Shown piece by piece: positions 37,125 to 45,154 of a stretch of DNA of 64,000 nucleotides. The notes beneath the pieces were generated by a model that saw only the letters and a list, made by a program, of their open reading frames with translations, was not told where the DNA came from and searched no databases. The stretch spans positions 558,001-622,000 of the forward strand of contig NZ_JAGETZ010000001.1 in the NCBI RefSeq assembly GCF_017571495.1, read 5' to 3'. The stretch's first letter is position 1. Every line of letters starts with the position of its first letter. A program made the position numbers and the translations under genes. The DNA is from Hymenobacter negativus (lineage in GTDB: Bacteria > Bacteroidota > Bacteroidia > Cytophagales > Hymenobacteraceae).

Positions 37125-37252
37125 GTTGTGCTAACGAGGGAGCTGTAGAACGTTCAGGCGTTGTGCTGCGGGCGGAACCTCACCCCCGGCCCCTCTCCAA
37201 TGGAGAGGGTAGCCTGACATCGTTTTTAAGCCCTTTAGCAAGTGTTTCTAGC

Positions 37253-37281
37253 AAAAAAGCCGCCTGATGGGCGGCTTTTTT
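37253..37281. terminator. Intrinsic terminator between pgl and rpiA
   Basis: AAAAAAGCCGCC and GGCGGCTTTTTT around a short loop, active in both directions between the convergent genes. Confidence 0.85.
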
Positions 37282-37357
37282 CATATTAGTTGAGCTGCCG
37301 AGGTTCCCCCTCTTCATCGGAGAGGATGCCCCGTGTAAAGCACGAATCCTGAACGCC

Positions 37358-38107
37358 CTAGGGCAGCTCCGCAAAACCACTTGCCGCCGCTGCCGAAACT
37401 CCGGCCCGCAGCACCTGAACCGCCCCATTCTGTACTACTACAGCCGCCCGCGCCAGCCCCAGAAATAAGCCGTGCTCGACCATCCCAGGGATGGTTTTCA
37501 GCTGCAATGCCAATCCTTGTGGGTCAGCAATGGCTTCGAAATGGCAGTCGACCAGCAGGTTGCCCTGGTCGGATTGGGCAAGCTGCTCGGGGTGATGTTT
37601 GTTGACGCGTACGACGGGTGCACCGCCAAGGGCCGCCACGGCATCCAGCACCCAGGGCAGGGCGAAGGGTACCACTTCCAGCGGCAGTGGGAAGCGGCCG
37701 AGCTGGGCCACGGCCTTGCTCGAATCGGCCACAATGAGCAGGTAGTCGGAAGCCGTAGCAATGACTTTTTCGCGCAGCAAAGCCCCGCCCCCGCCTTTGA
37801 TGAGGCGCAGTTGTGGGTCCAGCTCGTCGGCGCCGTCTACGGTCAGGTTGAAGCGCAGGCCGCGCCGGGGCTCTATCATCGGAATACCGACGCGGCGGGC
37901 CAGTTCATCGCTGGCCTTCGAAGTGGCGGTGGCCTGAATGCGCAGGCCTTGTTCGCGCACCCGCTGGCCCAGCAGCTCAATAAATGGTGCAGCCGTGCTG
38001 CCCGTACCCAGGCCGACGAGCATGCCATCGCGCACCCAGCCGGCGGCGGTAGCGGCAACGAGTTGTTTTTCCTGAGCTAATTGGGTTTGAGCTTCCGTGC
38101 TGGACAT
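37358..38107 (-). CDS. rpiA: Ribose-5-phosphate isomerase A
   Basis: 249 residues. Interconverts ribulose 5-phosphate and ribose 5-phosphate. Motifs: DGMLVGLGTGSTAAPFIELL (phosphate-binding GTGST), LRFNLTVDGADELDPQLRLI and KGGGGALLREKVIA (catalytic Lys region), and PGMVEHGLFLGLA near the C terminus. Complete and of normal length. Convergent with gnd-zwf-pgl and functionally the next step after them. Confidence 0.96.
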   Translation of the reverse strand: MSSTEAQTQLAQEKQLVAATAAGWVRDGMLVGLGTGSTAAPFIELLGQRVREQGLRIQATATSKASDELARRVGIPMIEPRRGLRFNLTVDGADELDPQLRLIKGGGGALLREKVIATASDYLLIVADSSKAVAQLGRFPLPLEVVPFALPWVLDAVAALGGAPVVRVNKHHPEQLAQSDQGNLLVDCHFEAIADPQGLALQLKTIPGMVEHGLFLGLARAAVVVQNGAVQVLRAGVSAAAASGFAELP

Positions 38108-38271
38108 GGGGCGGGGAGTGAGTGCGGCACTGGGCCGCTAAGGGGTGAAGAAAGTGAGCGTAGGGGCAAAAGTAACCGCTTGAGGACGGAAGAATCCGTC
38201 CAGACTTAGCGCGTAAGCATGGCCTTCGACGCAGATTGTTGCATTTTTGCAACTCATCCTTGCGCTCATCT

Positions 38272-39471
38272 ATGTCCCACCCTATTGCTTTTCGCCGCTG
38301 GCATGCCGCTAGTGTACTCAGCCTGACGGCCCTTACGCTGGCCACCGGCTGCGTGCATTCCACTAGTTCTAGTTCTAATCCCACCATCGCGAAGGATTAC
38401 CTGCTCTACATCGGCACCAACGTGGCTGGCGAGCAGGACAATACGATTTTCCTCTACCGGGTGTCGCCGACCACCGGAGCCTTCACGCGGGTGAGTGCGC
38501 TACGCGGCGGGGCAAGCCCTACCTACCTCACCCTTGCTCCCAACCGGCGCTTCCTCTACGCCGTGAGCGAAACCCAGACCTTCAAGGGCGCGGCCGGCGG
38601 GGGTGTGAGCGCCTTTGCAGTCGACCAGAAATCAGGCGACCTGAAGCTGCTCAACCAGCAGCCTTCCAATGGGGCGTCGCCCTGCTACATCAGCCTCGAC
38701 CGCACCAACAAAATGGTTTTGGTGGCGAATTACACGGGGGGCAACGTGAGCAACTACCCGGTGAATGCCGACGGGCAGCTGGGCACCCCAACTACAGACC
38801 AGCAAATCGGCCGGGGCCCGCACAAAAACCAGAATGCTTCCCACGCCCACTGCCTCCTCCCCGACCCCACCAATAAGTTCGCCTTCGCCGTGAACCTGGG
38901 CACCGACCAGGTGTATTCCTACCGCCTCGACCCCGCGGCCGGCAAGCTCACGCGTCAGCCCGAGCCGGCCTTTGTAGCCAAGCCCGGGGCCGGGCCACGC
39001 CACCTCACCTTCCACCCCAACGGCAAACGGGCCTACTTGATTAATGAGCTGAATTCAAGCATTACGGCGCTTGATTATGACGCCACGACCGGCCACTTCA
39101 AGGAGCTACAAACGCTGTCGGCCCTGCCGGCTAGCTACACCGGCGAAAACTCCTGCGCCGACATCCACGTTGCGCCCAACGGCTTGTTTCTCTACGCTTC
39201 GAACCGGGGTCACAACAGCATTGCCGTGTTTGCCATCGACTCGAACAACGGCACGCTGGTGCCCATTCAGGACGTGGACACGCAGGGCAAGACGCCCCGC
39301 AACTTCACCCTCGACCCCAGCGGACGCCTGCTGCTGGTAGCCAACCAGAACTCCAACAACGTTGTCAGCTACCGCGTCGACCCACAGTCGGGCCTGCTTA
39401 CACCCACCGGCCAAAGCACGGAGGTACCCTCGCCCATGTTCCTGCAAGTAGTGCCTGATTTTACGCGCTAG
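38272..39471 (+). CDS. Lactonase family lipoprotein (YbhE-type 6-phosphogluconolactonase fold)
   Basis: 399 residues from the ATG at 38272. Lipoprotein signal with the lipobox LATGC near residue 26. The rest is a seven-bladed propeller with the family pattern (SPTYLTLAPNRRFLYAVSET, MVLVANYTGGNVSNYPVNAD, GPRHLTFHPNGKRAYLINEL, LLLVANQNSNNVVSYRVDPQ). The cytosolic enzyme of this fold is a 6-phosphogluconolactonase; with a lipobox this one should act outside the cytoplasm, so its substrate may be another sugar lactone. Divergent from rpiA. Confidence 0.92.
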   Translation: MSHPIAFRRWHAASVLSLTALTLATGCVHSTSSSSNPTIAKDYLLYIGTNVAGEQDNTIFLYRVSPTTGAFTRVSALRGGASPTYLTLAPNRRFLYAVSETQTFKGAAGGGVSAFAVDQKSGDLKLLNQQPSNGASPCYISLDRTNKMVLVANYTGGNVSNYPVNADGQLGTPTTDQQIGRGPHKNQNASHAHCLLPDPTNKFAFAVNLGTDQVYSYRLDPAAGKLTRQPEPAFVAKPGAGPRHLTFHPNGKRAYLINELNSSITALDYDATTGHFKELQTLSALPASYTGENSCADIHVAPNGLFLYASNRGHNSIAVFAIDSNNGTLVPIQDVDTQGKTPRNFTLDPSGRLLLVANQNSNNVVSYRVDPQSGLLTPTGQSTEVPSPMFLQVVPDFTR

Positions 39472-39474
39472 GCA

Positions 39475-39538
39475 CCCCGAATATTCAGTTCGGCTTGCGT
39501 TGGAACAAGCAGCCGCAAGCCGAATTGAATATTCGGGG
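39475..39538. terminator. Long hairpin after the lactonase gene
   Basis: CCCCGAATATTCAGTTCGGC and its complement around 13 nt form a stem of more than 20 bp, starting 3 bp after the stop codon. No T-run, so it may protect the 3' end or attenuate rather than terminate in the classical way. Confidence 0.55.
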
Positions 39539-39701
39539 TACTTGGGCTGGTTATTCCCAAGCTGGCAGCCAGCCGGCCCTGGCGTGCCCCGGCCGAGGTT
39601 TTGCCGTCACCGGCCGGGCTTGAGCAACGTGGCTTCCTACAGCCCGTAAGTGGGCCAACGCTCCAGCTGAAAAAATCTGCTGGTCTACACCACTTCCCCC
39701 C

Positions 39702-40850
39702 ATGCTGCCCCAACCCAACGACCATCCCCGCGAGCTGCAATTTCCCCTCTACGTAAAGGCGCCGCTGGTGCTACTGGGCCTGGCGCTGCTGGTGTTCACG
39801 CTGCACATTGCCAGCGAAATCATCTTCCCGCTGGTATTTGCGGCCATCTTTGCCATTATGTTGCACCCGGTGGAGCAGTGGCTGTTGCGGCGGCGCGTGC
39901 CACAGTTATTGGCCATCACGCTCACGGTGGTGCTAGGCGTGGCCACGCTGCTGGGCCTGGTTTACTTTATTTACCTGGAGGCCGGGCAGCTTTCCAGCCA
40001 AATGCCGCTGTTCAAGGTCAAGTTTGCCCAAACCACGGCGCAGCTGCACGAGTGGCTGCAATCGCGCTTCGGGCTGAGCGACCAGAAGCTGCAAAGCTGG
40101 GTGAGCGAGGCCGGCAACCGGGCCTCGTCGCTGCTGGGTGGCACGCTGTCGGCGGTATCGGGGCTGCTGGTGATGGCCACGCTTATTCCGGTTTATATCT
40201 TCCTGCTGTTCCTGTACCAGCGGCGGCTGGTCGATTTTCTGGTGCAGGTATTCTCGGGCCGCCGACGCGATACGGGCGTGACCGAGGTGCTGCGCGAGAG
40301 CAAAGCCGCCATTCAGAGCTACATGGTCGGGCTGCTTATTGAGGGCGGCATTGTGGCGGTACTCAACGTCTCAGCGCTGTTTATTCTGGGCATCCCCTAC
40401 GCCCTGCTCTTAGGCGTGCTAGGCGCGCTGCTCAATTTCATTCCCTACGTGGGCGGGCTCACGGCCATTGCGCTGCCAGTACTCATGGCCTTCGTTACGA
40501 AGCAGGGCTACGGCTACCCGCTGGGCGTGGTGGCCATCTACATGGTTATTCAATTCGTTGACAACCACTACCTCATCCCCCGCATCGTGGCCTCCAAAAT
40601 CAAAGTCAATGCCTTGGTGGCCATCGTGGGCGTGCTGGTGGGCAATGCCATTGGCGGGGTGGCGGGCATGTTTCTGGCCCTGCCCATCATTGCCATCATC
40701 AAAATCGTGTTCGACCGCATCGAGCCGCTCAAGCCCTGGGGCATGGTGCTGGGCGACGAGGAAACGCCGCGTGGCCGTAAGGTAAACCCCGCCAGCAAGA
40801 ATGTCCTGAAGGCCGAAGGCAAGCCGACCCAGGCAGCAGAAAGCGCCTAG
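39702..40850 (+). CDS. AI-2E family transporter
   Basis: 382 residues with about eight transmembrane segments and the family layout: an N-terminal pair (LVLLGLALLVFTLHIASEII), a long periplasmic loop with AQTTAQLHEWLQSRFGL, and the conserved C-terminal block LGALLNFIPYVGGLTAIALP and VQ/DNHYLIPRIVASKIKVNA. Members of the family export small molecules or ions (AI-2, Na+/H+ exchange); the substrate here is unknown. Confidence 0.93.
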   Translation: MLPQPNDHPRELQFPLYVKAPLVLLGLALLVFTLHIASEIIFPLVFAAIFAIMLHPVEQWLLRRRVPQLLAITLTVVLGVATLLGLVYFIYLEAGQLSSQMPLFKVKFAQTTAQLHEWLQSRFGLSDQKLQSWVSEAGNRASSLLGGTLSAVSGLLVMATLIPVYIFLLFLYQRRLVDFLVQVFSGRRRDTGVTEVLRESKAAIQSYMVGLLIEGGIVAVLNVSALFILGIPYALLLGVLGALLNFIPYVGGLTAIALPVLMAFVTKQGYGYPLGVVAIYMVIQFVDNHYLIPRIVASKIKVNALVAIVGVLVGNAIGGVAGMFLALPIIAIIKIVFDRIEPLKPWGMVLGDEETPRGRKVNPASKNVLKAEGKPTQAAESA

Positions 40851-40875
40851 CGTTTGGCTGTGAGCAGGCCACTGC

Positions 40876-41307
40876 CTATTTGCTCAAATCGACGGCTAGC
40901 AGCCAGTTTTCGGCGGCCTCTATGGTGTTGAAGCGCTGGAAAATGAGCCCGCTCGGCGATGACGAAACCACCGACTGCGTAGAAAGCCGGTGCATGGGGT
41001 CGCTGCCCTCCACAATGGCGCAGTAGCGGGCCCGGGCCTCCCGAATAGCCTGCGGAATCCATTCACCGGTGAGCCACTGCTGGGCCGGCCCCGACAGCGG
41101 CGACCGCTGCCCGTGCTCCGACAGTATTTTGCGGGTTCCTGTGCTCTGCATCAGTGCTAAAACCTGCGCGTAGTAGGCTTTCAGGACATCGAATGGAGCC
41201 CGGTCGGCGCTCCAGGACAGGCGTACAAAACCACCGGGCTGGTAGTAAAGCTTGCCCGCCGCGTTTTGAAAAAAGAGGGTTTCCGGGGTGCGGGAGGGCA
41301 AATTCAT
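40876..41307 (-). CDS. STAS-like small protein (paralogue of 41501-41902)
   Basis: 143 residues, no signal peptide. The pattern LYYQPGGFVRLSWSADRAPF, then VLALMQSTGTRKILSEHGQR, then AQQWLTGEWIPQAI matches the neighbouring divergent gene. Such pairs are SpoIIAA/STAS-like single-domain proteins. No catalytic site is evident. Confidence 0.75.
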   Translation of the reverse strand: MNLPSRTPETLFFQNAAGKLYYQPGGFVRLSWSADRAPFDVLKAYYAQVLALMQSTGTRKILSEHGQRSPLSGPAQQWLTGEWIPQAIREARARYCAIVEGSDPMHRLSTQSVVSSSPSGLIFQRFNTIEAAENWLLAVDLSK

Positions 41308-41500
41308 GGAGGGAGGTAGAGCGCAGCAGAGCGGCTTTAGGCTTGGGCCAACAAATTTACATCACGGTACGGGTAGTTAGCTTTTGCTCAACAAAACATT
41401 CTGGTTCGCGTAGGATGAGCCATAATGATGAGGTTGTGTCAGCTCGACGCCACAACCTGATATCGTTTTATTTAGTTATCTACCAGCCTGTTATAATATC

Positions 41501-41902
41501 ATGCGTTTATATTTTGAGAACCCGGTGGGGCGCCTCATGGAGCACCCCGACGGTTATGCGCTCGTGCAATACAACGCGGGCTCCCGCGATTTCACCTCCT
41601 TCCAGGCCTTTCTCACGCACACCCACCAGTTGCTGCGCCGCCACGGCTGGCACAAACTTCTGGCCGACCAGCGCGCCATGCTCCCTTTCACCGAGCAGGA
41701 ACGCCACTGGCTGGGCAACGAATGGCTGACCCGCAGCACCGGCGACGGCTACGCGCTCTACGGTGCCGTGGTGGTACCCGGCAACGAGTATGCCCGCCAA
41801 ACCCTGAACTTGGTAATGGCCGAGGTGCAGCAGTCGCCCTACACCTACCGCCTGTTCGAAGGCGAGGAAGAAGCCGTTTCGTGGCTGCGGGACCTGCCGT
41901 AG
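41501..41902 (+). CDS. STAS-like small protein (paralogue of 40876-41307)
   Basis: 133 residues, cytosolic. GYALVQYNAGSRDFTSFQAF, LLADQRAMLPFTEQERHWLG and NEWLTRSTGDGYALYGAVVV align with the divergent neighbour in order and spacing. Together they make a divergently transcribed pair with about 190 bp between the starts. Function unknown. Confidence 0.75.
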   Translation: MRLYFENPVGRLMEHPDGYALVQYNAGSRDFTSFQAFLTHTHQLLRRHGWHKLLADQRAMLPFTEQERHWLGNEWLTRSTGDGYALYGAVVVPGNEYARQTLNLVMAEVQQSPYTYRLFEGEEEAVSWLRDLP

Positions 41903-41954
41903 CCAATTCACTTTCAAGCGAAACCCGTTGCTCGTTTCACTTTTTTCTGAGATT

Positions 41955-42845
41955 TCAGAGCATAAGATGAGCGGTAACTGCGGTGCTGCCACCGGCATCA
42001 TCATCGGTCACGAGCAACAGCTCAAACTGCCCATCGGTCAGCTGCTGGCGCACGGCCAAGCCTTCCACCTTGCCATAGTACGGGCGGCCATCAGCCCAGG
42101 CCAACTGGGCGAAAGTGGCTTTTTGACCTGCCACATCCACCACCCCAACAAAGGAGCCCAGCACAGCCCCGTCGAGCACGGCGTCGGTCGTATTCTCAAC
42201 GGAAGCTGATACGAACAGACGCCCACTAACGAAGGTGGCCCCGGAAAACCCGGCCGGGCAGCCATCGATACTGGGCAGCTCAAACACCAGCTGGTGCGGC
42301 ACCGGCACCACGGCCCCGGCCCGGCCGGCTAGCTGGTGCAGTACCGGTGCCAGTGGCAGCGCAAACAGCAGCGCCGCATCGGCCCGCCCCACGGTGCGCT
42401 GAAACAGTAGCAGTTCGGTTTCGGTGGTAGCGGCGGCTTCAAGGTTGAGCACGACACCGGTTGGCAGATGGGCGCGCAGCTGAGCATAAAGCGGCGCTAA
42501 GTCAACGCGTTGGGGTGCCTGCCCTGCTACCGGCACAAACCAGCCGACCTCGCGGGCGGGGGTGCTGCCCGAGCCCAACACCAGCACGCCGGCCCGGCCA
42601 TCGGGCCAGGTGAGAGCGGCCATGGCTTCGAGGTCGGGCTTGGTGGCTTTGGGAATGCGGCCGCTGCCAAAGGCATCCGTTTCGAACAGCGGCACCCGCG
42701 AAAGCACGGCCAGCGTGGCCGCATCGAGCAGGTAGAGGTAGGGCGAATCATCGCCGATGACGTAGGCCACGGGCCCGATAATTTCGACCCCGGAGGCCGA
42801 GGGCAGGCCGGGAATGTTGTTTTCAGAAAGGATGGCGGCGGTCAT
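41955..42845 (-). CDS. DUF6929-like propeller protein
   Basis: 296 residues from the ATG at 42845. The sequence alternates blades of the kind VAYVIGDDSPYLYLLDAATL, ALTWPDGRAGVLVLGSGST, FSGATFVSGRLFVSASVENT and KVEGLAVRQQLTDGQFELLL, as in phytase-like/DUF6929 proteins of Bacteroidota. No signal peptide is seen from this start. The longer frame adds a hydrophobic stretch but overlaps the speD promoter region on the other strand. Function unknown. Confidence 0.78.
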   Translation of the reverse strand: MTAAILSENNIPGLPSASGVEIIGPVAYVIGDDSPYLYLLDAATLAVLSRVPLFETDAFGSGRIPKATKPDLEAMAALTWPDGRAGVLVLGSGSTPAREVGWFVPVAGQAPQRVDLAPLYAQLRAHLPTGVVLNLEAAATTETELLLFQRTVGRADAALLFALPLAPVLHQLAGRAGAVVPVPHQLVFELPSIDGCPAGFSGATFVSGRLFVSASVENTTDAVLDGAVLGSFVGVVDVAGQKATFAQLAWADGRPYYGKVEGLAVRQQLTDGQFELLLVTDDDAGGSTAVTAHLML

Positions 42846-42932
42846 AGTGGAAGGGTGAGCAGCGTGTAATGCGAGGCCCATTAGGGCGATACTACGGGAA
42901 AGTCCTGCCAACTAACAACCGGCGGCGGCAAC

Positions 42933-42940
42933 TATCTTGC
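42933..42940 (+). promoter_or_regulatory. Possible -7 box of the speD-led operon
   Basis: TATCTTGC resembles TAnnTTTG and lies 30 bp before the speD start codon, in the short divergent intergenic region. Confidence 0.35.
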
Positions 42941-42969
42941 GCTCCGTTCCTGCCTTTCCGGCCTTTCCC

Positions 42970-43338
42970 ATGGTTCCATACGCTCCCGGCCTGCACATTC
43001 TGGCCACCTTCGCGGCCCCACCCGCCGCCCTGCGCGATGCCGAGGCCTGCCGCGCCTTCTTCGACACGCAGGTGCAGGCCTTCGGGCTGGCCAAGGTGGG
43101 CGAGGCCTACCACACCTTCCCGGCCGATGCCAGCGGCCCGGGCGGCTTCACGGCGGTGCTGGCCCTCACCGAGTCGCACCTGAGCATCCACACCTGGCCG
43201 GAGCATGGGCTGGCAACGTTCGATGTGTTTCTATCAAACTTCCGGCGCGACAACTCAGCAGCGGTGCGCGGGATTTACGCGGCCACGCTCGCATTTTTCG
43301 AGGGCCTCGAACAGCACAAAACCGAAGTTCGCCGATGA
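42970..43338 (+). CDS. speD: S-adenosylmethionine decarboxylase-like pyruvoyl proenzyme
   Basis: 122 residues, the length of class 1b SpeD. The self-cleavage region is intact: LTESHLSIHTWPEHG, with the Glu68-Ser69 bond where the pyruvoyl group would form. In canonical SpeD the next block reads DVFTCG with a catalytic Cys; here it is FDVFLSNF, so that Cys is absent. Known family members lacking such residues can act as pyruvoyl-dependent decarboxylases of other amino acids, so the substrate should not be assumed to be S-adenosylmethionine. First gene of a polyamine-type operon; it overlaps the next gene by 4 bp. Confidence 0.9.
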   Translation: MVPYAPGLHILATFAAPPAALRDAEACRAFFDTQVQAFGLAKVGEAYHTFPADASGPGGFTAVLALTESHLSIHTWPEHGLATFDVFLSNFRRDNSAAVRGIYAATLAFFEGLEQHKTEVRR

Positions 43339-44648
43339 GTGACATCCTTACTCCCCGGCCCGAATCGGCCCAGCTGAACTGCCCCAAATGCACAGCTTAC
43401 ATCACTTACTACGACGTGGCGGGCAGCGAATACTACGCCTGCCCGAACTGCCACGCCTATTTCCGCTACTCGGGCGAGGAAACGCCAAAGGTGATTGGCA
43501 GCTATCAAACCCCTACTCACGAAGTGCCGCTCATTCCGCTTGGCACGCTGGGGATGCTGGGCGGGTTCCGCTGGCGGGTGGTGGGCTTTGTGGAGCGCTA
43601 CGAGTACCGCTCCGAGCAATACCGCTGGACGGAATACCAGCTCTACCACCCCGAAACAGCCGAATACGCCCAGTTGGCGCAGTATCGTGGCCATTGGATG
43701 CTCACCCGGCCCAACAAGGAAAAACCAGCGCAGGCCCGGTTCAATAGCCGGTCTGTCACCACTCCCGAAGGCACGTACAATCTCTACAACCGCTACCAGG
43801 CGCGGGTGGCCTGGGCAGTAGGTGAGTTTGATTGGGACATTGAAGGCGACGACCAACTAAAGATTGCCGAATACATTCTGCCGCCGCTCATGCTGGTGCA
43901 GGAACGAGCATCGGATAAGACGGTGACCTGGTACCGTGCCGAGCACGTTGAACCGAGCGAGGTAGCCGCCGCTTTTGGCCTAATTGCAAGCGCCATGCCC
44001 ATTCGGGAAGGCGTGGGCGCGGTACAGCCCGACCCGTCCACGACCAGGTGGCCGGCACTACGGCTGCTCACTACCGTGGCCTTTTTCGTACTTCTACTGA
44101 CGCAGATAGGCCAGCATCTGCGCTACCCCGACCGGGACCTGCTCAAAGCCAGCCTGCAGGTGGTGGCCGATACCACGGCCAAGTCGGCACCCGGCACCGG
44201 CAAGGTTCTCGTGTCGCCCTCGTTTACCCTCGACCACCAGGCCGCGTTAGAAATTGACCTCACCACCACGCTCAACAACCAGTGGCTGGAGCTGCCCGTG
44301 AGCCTCGTGAACGAGCAAACCGGCCAGGGCTTCGAGTTCACCAAAAACATTGAGTTTTACAACGGCGTGGAGGGCGGCGAAAGCTGGAGTGAAGGCAGCC
44401 GCAACGCCGACGCGGTGCTGTCGCGCGTGCCTGCCGGCCGCTATCACCTCAACTTCTACCCCTTCACCGAAAGTGGCCCCGCCGCGCCCGGCATTGAGGT
44501 ACGCGTGACGGCCGACCCGCCACTCTGGTCCAACTTTTTCGTAGTGCTGCTCCTAATACTCATCTATCCCATCTGGCAATATCTGCGCCGCGCCAGCCAC
44601 GAAACCAAACGCTGGAGCGCAAGCGACTACGGCCCCTCTGCTGACTAG
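43335..44648 (+). CDS. DUF4178 domain protein with zinc-ribbon start and membrane tail
   Basis: 437 residues. An N-terminal zinc ribbon (CPKCTAYITYYDV, then CPNCHAYFRYS) is followed by a DUF4178 domain (about 60-200: LGGFRWRVVGFVERYEYRSE, then WTEYQLYHP and RGHWMLTRP). A membrane segment at about 235-255 leads to a beta-rich external part, and a C-terminal helix (NFFVVLLLILIYPIWQYL). DUF4178 genes are repeatedly found with DUF350 and spermidine-synthase-like genes. The start codon lies inside the speD stop (ATGA overlap), so translation is coupled. Confidence 0.92.
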   Translation: MSDILTPRPESAQLNCPKCTAYITYYDVAGSEYYACPNCHAYFRYSGEETPKVIGSYQTPTHEVPLIPLGTLGMLGGFRWRVVGFVERYEYRSEQYRWTEYQLYHPETAEYAQLAQYRGHWMLTRPNKEKPAQARFNSRSVTTPEGTYNLYNRYQARVAWAVGEFDWDIEGDDQLKIAEYILPPLMLVQERASDKTVTWYRAEHVEPSEVAAAFGLIASAMPIREGVGAVQPDPSTTRWPALRLLTTVAFFVLLLTQIGQHLRYPDRDLLKASLQVVADTTAKSAPGTGKVLVSPSFTLDHQAALEIDLTTTLNNQWLELPVSLVNEQTGQGFEFTKNIEFYNGVEGGESWSEGSRNADAVLSRVPAGRYHLNFYPFTESGPAAPGIEVRVTADPPLWSNFFVVLLLILIYPIWQYLRRASHETKRWSASDYGPSAD

Positions 44649-44711
44649 CTAAGCAGTTGTCAGGATGCAAACCAGCCATTGACAACCAGCTACTAATAAC
44701 CTCAACCACCC

Positions 44712-44915
44712 ATGCTCGAACGCTTTTTCATTTCGATACGGCCCGTGTGGTTCTACGCGCTGCTACTATTGCTGCCGCTGGGCTGGTTTGCCTGGGGCGC
44801 AACCACCGGCACCCGCCTGCTCGGCGACGATAACGAAAGCACCGAAACCCTGGGGGCGCCCGGCACGCGCGGTAGTCATGGCCACGCCGGCCGGGGCCTG
44901 TATTTCCACAAATAA
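44712..44915 (+). CDS. Small single-span membrane protein of the polyamine operon
   Basis: 67 residues: a membrane helix (VWFYALLLLLPLGWFAWGA) near the N terminus and a polar Gly/His tail (GTRGSHGHAGRGLYFHK). No family recognised. Lies between DUF4178 and DUF350 genes with short gaps. Confidence 0.72.
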   Translation: MLERFFISIRPVWFYALLLLLPLGWFAWGATTGTRLLGDDNESTETLGAPGTRGSHGHAGRGLYFHK

Positions 44916-44938
44916 TCCACCACGACCTGCTCTTTCCC

Positions 44939-45154
44939 ATGGAATACCTCAACGCCAAAGCCCTTGCGGCTTCCATCATCTATTCGCTGCTGGGCATCGT
45001 CATTTTGGTTGTCAGCTTCTACCTGTTCAACAAGCTGACGCCCGGCACCTTGCGTCGGGAAATCATGGAGGAGCACAACACTGCGCTGGCCATTATCGCC
45101 GCCGCGTTTATGCTGGCCGTAGCTCTCATCATCAGCGCTGCCATTCATGGCTGA
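44939..45154 (+). CDS. DUF350 family membrane protein
   Basis: 71 residues with two transmembrane helices (SIIYSLLGIVILVVSFYLFN and ALAIIAAAFMLAVALIISAA) joined by the conserved loop KLTPGTLRREIMEEHNTALA, the DUF350 signature. Longer homologues have two such units; this is a single-unit form. It overlaps the SpeE gene by 8 bp. Confidence 0.9.
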   Translation: MEYLNAKALAASIIYSLLGIVILVVSFYLFNKLTPGTLRREIMEEHNTALAIIAAAFMLAVALIISAAIHG

